Below are positions 36,489 through 47,364 of a stretch of 64,000 bases of DNA, piece after piece; positions within the stretch are counted from its first letter, which is position 1; each line of letters begins with the position of its first letter. Source of the DNA: Tipula vernalis (Eukaryota; Arthropoda; Insecta; Diptera; Tipulidae); NCBI GenBank assembly GCA_958295665.1, contig OY282560.1:95581930-95645929 (forward strand), in the 5' to 3' direction. The notes under the pieces were generated by a model. The model was given only the letters and a program-made list of their open reading frames with translations. It did no database searches and was not told the DNA's origin. Both the position numbers and the translations under genes were made by a program.

Positions 36489-38619
36489 CAGTTGTGTTCA
36501 TATTAATAGCAGCGCTATCCAGAAGAAGAGAAACTCGTATAAGTTTTCAAAAACGCAAGTTTGATTAAGATTTATTCATGAAATATATTTGATATTGTCA
36601 TATTAAGCTATAAAAAGACAAACAAATATTTATTCTTTTGATTAAAAATTAATATAAATAAAAAATTCCATTCCGAAACAATGTTTAGGAATAATTAAAA
36701 AATTCATCAAAAAAAACTTAACAAGCACCACTTCTGTTTATTGTTTTTTAATAAAGCAGTCAATATTTAGTTGCATGCCCATTATTACGAATAACAGCCG
36801 CGGATCTCCTTTTCATAGAGTCCACTAAGTTTTGACATCTCGACTCAATGGGTATTGTACTGCATGCTTCTTGCACTGCCTCCCACAATTGCTGGCCAAT
36901 TTTTGGATAAACTTTGCTCACTTTATTTTTGACATCAGCACACACGTTTTCTATGGAACTGAGGTCCGGTGATTGCGTTGGCTACTCCATAAGATTAATT
37001 TTGTACTTCCGAAACCATGACTTGGCCTGTTTGCTTGTGTGTTTTGGGACATTTTCTTGTTGAAACACCCATTTCAGGACCATTTCATACCCAGCATACA
37101 GTATAGCACGGTGTCTTCAACTATTTTAATGTATACAAATTTATCAATGATGCCCATTATAGGATATATCGGACCAACACAGTGCTTAACAGTCTTTACT
37201 GTGTACTTTGGAACGTGGGCTGTGTTTGGAGGTCTCCTCACATATTGTCGACGACCTTTGGAACCATAAAGGGCAATTTTGCTTTCGTCGGTTGCTCCAT
37301 AAAACATTTCGCCTGTTTTCTAGGGGCCAATTAACGTGTGCCTTATTTTTTTTACTACGTGCCTCTTGCTGAGCAATAGTAATTTTCTCGGACTCCTGGC
37401 AGCCAATTTAGCTCCGTATAGTTACCGCACCTACAGGTACCTGAAGTTCCTTCTTTATCTTTTTTCAGCTGATATGAGGGTCGTTCTTTACCATTTGTAT
37501 GATTTGAATAAGCTCAGTTGTTTTCTTTTTTGGCCCACGTATTTCAGCCTTATCAGTCCATTTTACTGTTGGCTTTGACTTTCGAGTCAGCCGAACGTAA
37601 TTATTTTTTCTTACAAAAATATTTATTTTACTTTTTTTTTTTGTAATTTTAAATTGCGTTAGCATATAATGCAGAAAATCGCATAAAATCCTCTTAGTGG
37701 AGTAGCTTTGAACGTGTTAAAACTCGTGGAAGGATTTATAACATGTTTCCTAATAATGGTTCCCAATATCGATATTGTGACATTCGATTCAGCGGAAACA
37801 AATACTCATGATCAGATCAATTGGAACGATTCAAGAATAAGGAAATGGTTAAAACTGGTTTCTGCTAAGGATGTAATACATCGATAATTCAGCCAACCTA
37901 CAAAATAAAAAAAATTCGAAGCAGCAGACTTACCGCTTTACAGGATAGGTTTGAAGGGCCAGACTGTGAACCGTTTGTTAAAAATCTATTTTTATGTAAA
38001 TCCAATCCACACCTTATCTTTTCACAATTTGTTACGAATGAGCATCTAGCTCAAAATAGATTGTGTTAAGTATGGAGTTGGTGTTTGATTCAAATTTTTT
38101 TGTAAGCAAATAAATATAAATATAAATATAAATAAACATTTTACTGAATTACAGACCATTTTCGCAGAACATCAGATAATTTCTTGTATTTCACGGTAAG
38201 ATTTTCCTTCACATCGAAGTTTTTTTAATAAGGTTTCGCTTTTCTTCCTCGTGCAGTGCTTGAATTAACCAATTATTTTTCTAAAATCCACTTAAATATG
38301 GTTTTTGCACTTTACAAATTACGAGAAAAATTTGAACTTACCAATTAGTTAAAAAGTTTCAACTCTTCGTTAAAACCTCGCTATGTTTCTTGCGTTGCTG
38401 CTATTATTATGAACAGCTTGGTTCAAACACTCGCTAACAAATGTTATCTCATAAAAAAGAATTAAGCATTTTTTAAAACAGTAATGAGATATACCGTTAA
38501 TAAGAGAGAAGAGAAGAAACTTTCAGAGCATTGCCGCCCTTGACAAAGAGTAAGGAGTAAAAAATATTAAAGAGTTATTAAAGCAAGGTAATGCGGTGCT
38601 ATTATTATGAACACAACTG
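36489..38619 (-). mobile_element. Tc1-like element, inactivated, with a nested LINE
   Basis: The termini are CAGTTGTGTTCATATTAATA on the left and the reverse complement of CAGTTGTGTTCATAATAATA on the right, flanked by TA at 36487-36488 and 38620-38621. A further TGCTATTATTATGAACAGCT copy of the terminal motif is subterminal at 38397-38416. On the minus strand the transposase relic reads KKLRCEGKSYREIQEII, then after an interruption TVKWTDKAEIRGPKKKTT, DESKIALYGSKGRRQYVRRP, PNTAHVPKYTVKTVKH, VGPIYPIMGIIDKFVYIKI, ENVPKHTSKQAKSWF and PTQSPDLSSIENV. The second catalytic Asp (DNDPKH) has become Glu-Asn-Val. Stops, frameshifts and a deletion around the Trp-Gly-Cys block show it is dead. Confidence 0.9.
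37569..38136 (+). mobile_element. 5'-truncated LINE tail inserted in the Tc1-like element
   Basis: This 568-base segment is bounded by a perfect 10-base direct repeat, CATTTTACTG, at 37559-37568 and 38137-38146. On the plus strand it ends in an AAATAAATATAAATATAAAT tail (38108-38136). It splits the transposase relic exactly between its KMVCNSVK and TVKWTDK blocks, which are contiguous in intact relatives. The target duplication plus a 3' A-rich tail mark a target-primed LINE or SINE insertion. No conserved protein segment is recognisable, so it is mostly 3' untranslated sequence. Confidence 0.8.
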
Positions 38620-38621
38620 TA

Positions 38622-39427
38622 CATACATAGTTCGTAGTTTAGTTTATATGAAATAACCATATTAATCCTAGAATCGACATAACAATCGGTTGTTTAAAAT
38701 GTCGTCGAATGTTTCACAAAATTTCGTAGGATAAGTAAATTTTGAAAAAAATTATGATTTCTGGCTTCTGCACTACCCCACTTCATTTTTGTAAATGTCA
38801 AAAATTCTACCTTCACTATTTTGATAAAGTACTTTCCACACTGCTAAATTTTATAATTTGGTTCATCTCAGACGACTCGACTTGATTACAAAAGTTGAAA
38901 GGTCCTCTACTCTACTTGAAACTTCAAGTCAAGTAAAATTAACTTGAATTCAAGCAAAATAACACGTTCATATTGGTCAACTAGGTTCAAGTTACTTGAA
39001 TGCAAGTACGTATACTTGAAATCGAGCAACTTGACTAATGACTATCAATTAATTTTGAACCTTATGATTGAGACGAAGGCAGCGAAAATTAATCGTACAA
39101 TTTACCAGTCCATTACTTCAGTAAATATTGTTCAAACGAGCTGTTTGAACCGGTGGTACAATATACAAAAATATATCGACTTCGAAATAATCAGGCAACA
39201 TTTAAATTCACGAATCTTTATTGAAATTAAAATGGTGAACGACTAAAAATAGATTTCATAGTATTATTCGAATTTTAGGGAAACCATGTCATTGGCGATT
39301 GAAAATTTTTGTATTGTGTGGGAAGTACGGCTAACCCTACGACTTTCTAATTTACCAAGGTGGAAGTACTGAATTAGCACCTCTATTTAAACAATAATTT
39401 GGTCTTTGTGCAGCAGTTCTTCTTCAC
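38622..39427. other. Spacer with ACTTGAA-rich stretch
   Basis: ACTTGAA or its variants recur many times between about 38885 and 39030 in both orientations, giving an irregular simple-sequence patch. The 100-codon frame at 38944-39246 overlaps it and has no domain. Confidence 0.5.
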
Positions 39428-39557
39428 CATTGCACTAATTTTTTTACGGCAATAGTTATTTCAAGTGACTACTAGTACAACACATCCTCGCTTGAAAATA
39501 TGTCATGACAAGATAAGTCATTGGAAATGACTGTAGTCGTGAAAAATTAGTGCAATG
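39428..39557. mobile_element. Short MITE-like palindrome, 130 bp
   Basis: The left 39428-39469 (CATTGCACTAATTTTTTTAC onward) is an imperfect reverse complement of 39517-39557 (ending GAAAAATTAGTGCAATG), about 41 bases per arm. The about 47-base centre is unrelated. Target duplication unclear. Confidence 0.6.
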
Positions 39558-42500
39558 CGATGTTTTTCATGGTACCCGTTTAGGGTTTATAGAAGGAATA
39601 TTAAAACTTGACTGTTAGAGCCCTACATTTCGTTTCGAAGCTATGCTATTTGCTAATTAAATTTAATATATCATCCCTCCCTCGTATTTAATATAATTAG
39701 TATGTGTGTACCAAATGATAAATGGCCACCTATCGGAACTATGCTGAACTTATTTTCATGAAAAAAATTGTTTTTATTTTCAACTTTATTATTGTGTGCA
39801 AAAATGTTTGCGTCTATTGTATATTCGCATAGAACTTCCACAACTTATCCAAGTTTGAGAGCTAATAACCAAATATTAAAACAAAATTTAGAGAAAAGAA
39901 ACCAACTATTCACACCTGCACAACATAACTTTCCCTTAGTAAATTACCCTCTTAAGTTTAAATGTTGCTTCCGATTTAGCAAAACTTCTGAAAGGGTTAA
40001 TATTTTAATTTGATATTTGGCTTTTTTTTTATAACTGTTAAATTAATTTTTTCTTTCCATTTAATCTAAGTTTTGGAGTAAGTGATTCTATCTCCTCTAA
40101 ACTTTTCACGATTCCTGCGGGTTTGGTTTTTTTTTTTTGGAAAAGAACCCCCTCTGTTCTAGATTCAGATGGACCCAAAATTAAATACAAACGGCGTATT
40201 ATCTTCGTACAAAATTTCGATATTTGTGAGAATGGAAGGCAAAACAAAAATTCCAAAAATGTATGACTGGAAGGACGGTGACGATCTTTTATTAATCGAT
40301 GTTTTGGAGTACTCGTAGCCTAATTTGTCGAGAAATGTAAGAATCTCGAACATTTTTCGCGATTCGAATACTAATTCAATATAACTTTGTATAGTGGGAA
40401 AAGTAATTAAGAACCGAGTATAATTTTTGGATTCTAATTTCAAGCACATTAAGTAAAAGTTACGAGTTTTTCATTATTTCCAAAAAATCAAGAAGCCGAT
40501 TTGAGAAAATAATATTTTCGCACTACAATAATTACTCGAACAATTAATTCTAAGAAAAACAAACAAGCAAACAACAATGGTTTAACAGGCTCCGATTTCA
40601 TTCGAAGTGTTATTTTAGCAAATACTTTCGCTGATGCTAGTACAAAAATATTCAACAATATTAATTTCAAATAAACAATCCTCTAAACCCTATTATATTG
40701 CAAAGCTTTATTATGATGACCCAACATTAAATTATATTTATTTATTTTTTTTTTGTATTTATCTATGTACAATATATCCTCATAAAATTTATGAAATTAA
40801 CAGTTGAATTATGAATCAAAGTGAAATTCCTTTCCGCCTTCTTTATGATACAGAAAAAAAAAAAAATTTTGTTTAACTTTTAACATTCTAAAGATTTACA
40901 TTATTTCTCGTTTTATTATTTTGTATCCTTCTGAGGAAGGACTCAAGTAGAAATTAATTTGAAAGAATTATTAAGGTGATATAAATTTTAGTAACCTTAC
41001 TCGAAAAAATTGCGAAACTGGCAGAGTTTCATTTTTTCGGTTTGTTGAAGCTTAATAATGATCCCCTTCCTAATTCGTATAACTACCTAAATATATCAAA
41101 ACGGAGCATAAAGGTATTACGATACGAAAGACAAACAACAAGGAAGCAACCAAGGAGGAATTTTATTTTTTCTTCTGTTAAACTGCTATATATGAATAAT
41201 ATTTACGTAAATCCTTTTTTGTCATCGTATGTGTATATAAATATCCTAACAAGAGATTATTATATCCCTCTAATATATCTAATTCATCCATTTGTTGAAT
41301 GTTCGGTTGACAACGTTGGTGGAGTAAATATAAGAAGTGTACATAATATGGTATACATTGTACACACAAACGGCATAAGAGATTGTCGCATTTCATGTTT
41401 CATTATTCATTTTTCTTTGCGCTGTTTTAAAAAGATTTAACAAAGTGACACCGAGAGTCATGTTAAAAAAATAAACTTTATATTCCAACATCATATCGTA
41501 CCTGCATTTGATGAATTGTCTTGGAGCGATAAATTGTTGGCAGTTAAACGACATAAAATGTAATGTTCTTTGAACATTTTATTTTTAGTATTACACATAA
41601 GTATATGATAAATGAATTGGAGGTTTCATATTTTGGAATTTTATTTTTATTTTTTTGTTATTTTAAGGCTCAATCCTGGATTAATGTGCAGACGTAAATT
41701 GTGAACTACAAAAATAATGGATGGAATTGAAAATCCTTTGGGAGAAGGAGCCTTTTAACACTGAAAACCCCATATTTGTAATAAATTTGCAATCTATTTT
41801 CCAAATTACCACATAGAAACAAATTTTAAACATTTCCAATTTTTCACTCACATTTTTTTTTATAAAATTTATAAAACTACTGTAGCCTGAAAAAAAAAAT
41901 TGTTCTACAGTTTTTTAGAATAAATAAACTAATTTTATTAATCACAAATTTCACAACACTATATGTATATATAGTGTGTGTGTGTGTGTTTGTCAACAAA
42001 ACAACAAAAATGCTATTCAGTAATTTATCGTAATTCGCTAGATAGGAGTGGTAATGTACATACTACACATCTCTAGTTTACTTTTCCATTGAAAATATTT
42101 AGTCGTGAACATGTGTCCCGCGGGATAAATATTATACATTTTACTTGATATCAATTATTCCAACTAAAACATTATGTATATTATAGTATATATTACGAAC
42201 TGCTACTTGTTAAGCAAATTTAAAAAAAAAAAAAATTAAAAAAATCCATTAATTTTAACATTTTTTGTTTTCTTAATTTCCACAAAAAAAAATCACTAAA
42301 CAATTTTTTTTTTTTTTTTAACTTACCACAATAAATTTAAAATTAAACACAAAAATTTTAATAATTTAATTAAAATAGTTCCTTAACACAATTTATTTAT
42401 AATAATATTAGGACATATAACAAAGTTGGTCGAAATTAAACTAAAATTGAAAGGTAACAAACTGTTGCTTTTATAGTAAATTGAAGAAGATAAGTAAAAA

Positions 42501-43898
42501 AAAAGTTTGTTTTGAAAATGAGCAAAATAAAAAAAAAAAAAATCAGTTATGAGGAAAAACACACACATTTTCCGATACATTTTTGTTTTGCTTTTCTTCA
42601 GTTTTTTGGTTAAACAATTTTCTGCGCTTGCCTTGATTATTATTGTACACGAGTTTAATGTTATAAAGCAAGAAAGAACCAAAAAAAAAAATTTCCTAGT
42701 TTTTTGCTGTTTTTAATTTTTTTTTAAAAAAAACGTTAATTTTATTTTGTAGGTAAAGTTAGTGAAATGGCGTCATATATGCTGTAAAAATTAAAAAAAA
42801 AAAAAAAAACGTTACACCAGCATTATTATCATTTGTAACGGTTTACATAAGTTTAGCGTTTTTCATTTTTTTGGTTTGGTGTTAGCATCCAGATTGCTGC
42901 TGTTTGTATTTTTGTTGTTAAAAGCCGTTAAAATGTGGTTTAATTATATTTAATTGCAACCAATTTTACGCTTCTTATACACATTTGAGATTTTTTTTAG
43001 TTTTTTTTTGTTTAAGTTTAGCTGTCTTTTATCGTGTCTTCCCATATTTTTTGTTTTTTTTTTTGTTAAGTGGGAAAATGCAACATTACAAAGAGAAAAT
43101 TGTGGATAGCATTCTTTGTAACAAGTGTAATTTTCTTTTTATCCTTTGTGCTCTATAATCATGTTCAGTTATCCATATGATAATTAATGAAACTTTAATT
43201 TTAATTGATTACACTTTTCTTACACAAATTCACATAGATGGGAATGGAATTTAATTTTTTTGCTACGATTATATTTTGCTGCTCAGTTCAATTTAGCCTA
43301 TTTGATCCAGAGAACCGAGAAAGCTTGTTGATTCGTGAAATGGAATGCTTGTTTAAAAGCCCGTTGAGTAAGATTAGGGTTACTAACTGCAGGGGTAGAT
43401 CTGAGAAATGTATATATGGTAGGGCTGTATAGGCATTCTCGCTATGGTTACAATTGTTAACAATCGATCAAAAATAAACTCAAAAGGAATACTTTAAATT
43501 CAAGATTTTTTGTAATCCGAATATTTTGTTTCATTGATCCATGTTTTAGATCGTTTGCAAAAATTGCAAAATCAATGAAGCATTTATGTATATCGACGAC
43601 ATATTAAATGGAACAATTAGCTCCTTCGATTTAATTTAGAACGATGGTCCCCAAAACTGTCTTATCTTGATTGCGTTGCTCTGTACATTCCGGAGAGCGA
43701 AGGAGAGGGGAGGTAATTGCCCCCATTAGCCCTCCCTCAGATTGGCTCGTGACTAACTGGACATTTGTTGTGAGACTTAGGGTTCGGGCAGAGACGGATT
43801 TATGATTTTACAGGACTTTAGAAATAAAATTTGATAAGAACAAATTATTGATTCTTTAACGTTTCCGATTAGAGCTGCAAGTTCTGAAAAGCTCATCT
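39558..43898. other. AT-rich spacer with many homopolymer runs
   Basis: About 4.3 kb. A GT repeat lies at about 41975-41990, and A or T runs of 8 to 17 recur between 42220 and 43070. The longest frames (132 codons at 41042, 99 codons antisense at 42383) are Ile/Asn/Lys/Phe-rich translations of AT-rich DNA without motifs. I see no gene. Confidence 0.5.
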
Positions 43899-44153
43899 AA
43901 ATTTGTATTACCCATAGCAAATGTTGCTTGACGTTGTTATGGTAGTTGTTGCGTCTCTTCTTTCTCGTCTACTAGCGCCACCCCTTTTATTTGGGGGGGG
44001 GGGGGGGGGAGGGATTTCATTCCAACATCATCATGTTCCCATGCGGTCACCCAAAATTTGTATTAACCAGAGAAAATGTTGTTTGACGTTATTGTGGTAG
44101 TTGTTGCATCTCTTCTTTCTCATCTACTCCCTCCCCCCCCCCCCCCCCCCCCC
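43899..44153 (+). repeat. Direct duplication carrying a G17 run and a C21 run
   Basis: A unit of about 76 bases (AAATTTGTATTACCCATAGC ... TCTTTCTCGTCTACT) at 43899-43975 recurs at 44054-44128 with about 80 percent identity. Soon after the first copy lies a run of 17 G (43993-44009), and after the second a run of 21 C (44133-44153) followed by GCCCCCGGCCC. The two homopolymers could pair on one strand. Confidence 0.8.
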
Positions 44154-44304
44154 GCCCCCGGCCCAAGACAATTTGAATATCTCGTATAAAACTTTATTCA
44201 TATACAGCATTTTAAGTCAAATTCAAACTTTGCTAGTTCTTAACCGTCTATGGTGAAATTGAGCATGCACAATGGAAATGTTATTCTAAAATGATTTTTA
44301 AATA

Positions 44305-44480
44305 AAGTTCTGGTAAATGGCCAATTATGAAGGAACTTGGTGGTTTCTTCACAAATTTTGATGAAATTCAGAATGCAAAATGGTTCCAGAATATAATACT
44401 AGAAAGAGCAGAAAATTCTCCCTTTTTTCCAGACTATGTCGCCAGTGTGGCCAGAGAGTGGAGATCATTGAGGTTTTAAA
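44305..44480 (+). repeat. Copy of the GGCCAATTA/GAAGGAACT dispersed repeat
   Basis: The sequence GGCCAATTATGAAGGAACTT with GGTTTCTTCACAAATTTTGA and AGAGCAGAAAATTCTCC is related to units at 19795-19985 and 51370-51480. No coding potential. Confidence 0.5.
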
Positions 44481-44929
44481 TAAGAAAAGCACCGAAATGA
44501 AAGTGTACTTTGTAAGTGGTATATTGACCATCAAATTGGATGCATAACTATAGCAATTATCGGATTCCATCGGATTATCTGTTGAATGAACGAATCCTTT
44601 TTAAATATTGTCGCTGTTGTTGCTGTTTCTATTGTTTGCAACAATAGGTGATGGTGGAAAATCTATCGGTAACATAAAAAAAAGAAGATGGCTGAAAGTG
44701 AGTAGACGTGTGTGATTTTGTCGTCTCCGAAATAAAAAATTATAAATAATCTAATAATGTTATTGTGCTAGAACACATAAAAATATATGTGCTGTGACCC
44801 GTTAAATTAAATACTAATTACATGAATATTTAATTATGAATTAATGTATTAAAATTGTGAACAATTCGAAAATCAGCTGATATATTATAACAGTCACTTT
44901 ACAGTTGTAATTGTGGTTAAGTAAATGTT

Positions 44930-47345
44930 GTGTTAATGAATTGACTCAAATTATAAAAAAAACTGTATTATTGTGAAAAAGTGTTAGTGAACGAATCGTG
45001 TATTGTGAATTAATAATTTAATTGAATTATTTTAATCATAAATTTGTATAATGGCACCTCCAGGAACACCACCAAGTAACAGCAGTAAATTAAGGAATGG
45101 CAGTGGGGATCAATCTGATATATTCACTATTCTGAAGTCGATTGAACATAAAATGACCAGCATAGAAAACAAAATGGCATTAATCGACAAAAAAAATGGA
45201 TAACCTTGAGAAAAAGGTGAACATTAAGTTAAAAGATATCACTGATAAAATTGATGCGATTGAGAATTCTGTGAACACCAGATTAGTTGCCCTTGAAAAA
45301 GAACTTGTTGAGCAGAAAGAAAATCTCACAAAAACAGCAGTAGCTACAAATTATATCAAGTGTTTACTAGAAATGGATTTGTGCATATTAGGAAAACAGG
45401 AAATGATTCTGCACTAGTAATAACTGAGTTTACTACTTTGCAAGATTTGGTGGACGACATATCAAGCTAATGTGATTGAAGCAATGGAAACGATAAACAT
45501 CGAAATGCGTATTATGAGTTTTTACTACTTATGTTTTAATTTTATTATTATTTTTAATTTCTTTTTTAATATTTTATTATTATTATTATTACTATTATTA
45601 TTCTATTATTAATATAATTCTATTTATAATTGTAGGTGATACTGTGTGCCCTTTTTTGCTATGTGCTATGGTTTTAATGTTTCATCAAGTCTCATTTCAT
45701 ATTCTTGGATCGGTGTTGATGTGGTAAACTAAAGATGATGTTGGTTAATCCTGTTACAATGAGTTCCCTATCCACTAACATTGCTAATTGTGTCATGAAA
45801 TGCTCTTTAAATCATAGAGATTGTAATGTCAAAATGCCATATTTTAATTCGCGAAGTTTAAATATGGATTCTAAATTTGCGGAACTACTACATTTAATCG
45901 ATGGATTGAATTTTCATTTCATTGCCGTTACTGAGACTTGGCTTAAACCATAGATATCTTCCAATGCTGTAAATATACCTGGTTACACACTAATAAGGAA
46001 TGATCGTCTAACACGTGGCGATGGCGTAGCTGTCTATATAAATAATATTTTGAAATGGAAGATCCTTGATCAGTCTAATAATGGTTTAACTAAATTTTTG
46101 TTCATAGAAGTTTTTATTAATGATTTGGTCATTGTATTTGGTGTGGTTTATAATACTGGAGGTGGAAATGTGGGTGCCTTAGAAGATATTCTATCATCAC
46201 TTTCTAATTATGATGATATTTTAATAGCTGGTGACTTCAATATAGATTTGCTTAAAAATGATAATCCTGCGGATCAGTTCAAAAATGTTCTCGTCAGTCA
46301 AAACCTAAGTTACCTTCCTAATAACCAACCTACATATTTTTCGGATACTTATCAAAGTGCATCGTTGCTAGATCTAATCATTACTAAGGATAGTTCTAAA
46401 ATAGAAAGACTCGTGCAACTGGATGTGTCGATTTTTGATCATGATTTTATCTATTTATCATACTCTTTGCCGGTGGTTAAAGCTCTAATTTCTACATTTT
46501 AATATAGATCTTATAAAAACATTAATTATGAAGCGTTGGCTTATGACTGCCTTAATATGAATTGGGAATCCATATTTGAAGCCGAAACCATTGAACAGAA
46601 ATTTTCGTTACTCAATAAATACATTCTTGGCTTATTTGATAAACATGTCCCAATTAAAACTTTTATTGCTCCTAAACGAATAATGCCCTTATGATTCAGT
46701 GCGGAGATTGAAATTGCGGTAATTGATAAGGAAATATGCTATAAGCTTTGGAAATATAATAAAACGAGTGAGAACCGTATAGCGTTTTGTAAAAGTAGAA
46801 GCAATATCAAAAAGCTCATTAGATCAGCGAAATCGAAATTCCTGAATAAAATGCTTCACTACAATTTGCTGCCCAGAAATTTGTGGAATAATATCCGTAA
46901 CCTTGGTCTTTGTTGAGATGTACCTGTAACAACTCCTCATTTTTCAGCTAATGAAATTAACACTTGGTTTGCAAAGATTACATCAAATAGTGATGATATT
47001 GATAATATAAGTATTAGTAACGTTGCTCATAATGTAGAACATAAATCTAATTTCTATACAGTTGACAGGCCAAACTGCAGTAAAACAGGCCGTGTTGCGA
47101 ATTAAGTCCAACTCAATTGGTGACGACGGAATTCCATTAAAATTTATTAAATTGATTTTAGAATATATCTCACCAGTTCTTTGCTATTTGATTAATAGTT
47201 GTTTAAGTGAATCGCGATTTCCTTCTCAATGGAAAATTTCGAGAGTTGTGCCGATTGCCAAGTGTTCAAATCCTAAAGATATTAAGGACTTAAGACCCAT
47301 TAGCATATTACCTATGTTATCCAAAGTTCTTGAAAGAGTGATGTG
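44930..47345 (+). mobile_element. CR1-like LINE A: ORF1, endonuclease, start of reverse transcriptase
   Basis: ORF1 begins at the ATG at 45051 (MAPPGTPPSNSSKLRNGSG) and continues, after a frameshift near 45196, as a heptad-rich coiled coil (LEKKVNIKLKDITDKIDAIE). This is a typical nucleic-acid chaperone N-terminus. ORF2 starts near 45735 with endonuclease blocks MPYFNSRSLNMDSKFAEL, FIAVTETWLKP, DILIAGDFNIDLL, SASLLDLIITKD and FDHDFIYLSYS, so the catalytic Glu, Asp, Asn and His are readable. The reverse transcriptase start follows: IKSNSIGDDGIPLKFIK, WKISRVVPIAKCSNPKDIKD, LRPISILPMLSKVLERVM. It stops abruptly near 47345 at the boundary with LINE B. There are many stops and shifts. The 5' untranslated region probably starts before 44930. 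Confidence 0.85.
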
Positions 47346-47364
47346 TGATGTCCCAGTGACCAAG

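Noticed and set aside
38944..39246. 100-codon forward frame
   Set aside because: Begins within the ACTTGAA-rich irregular repeat and has no recognisable domain or splice context.
41042..41440. 132-codon forward open frame
   Set aside because: Composition (Ile, Asn, Tyr, Lys, Phe) is that of translated AT-rich spacer; no motif, and a comparable antisense frame overlaps it.
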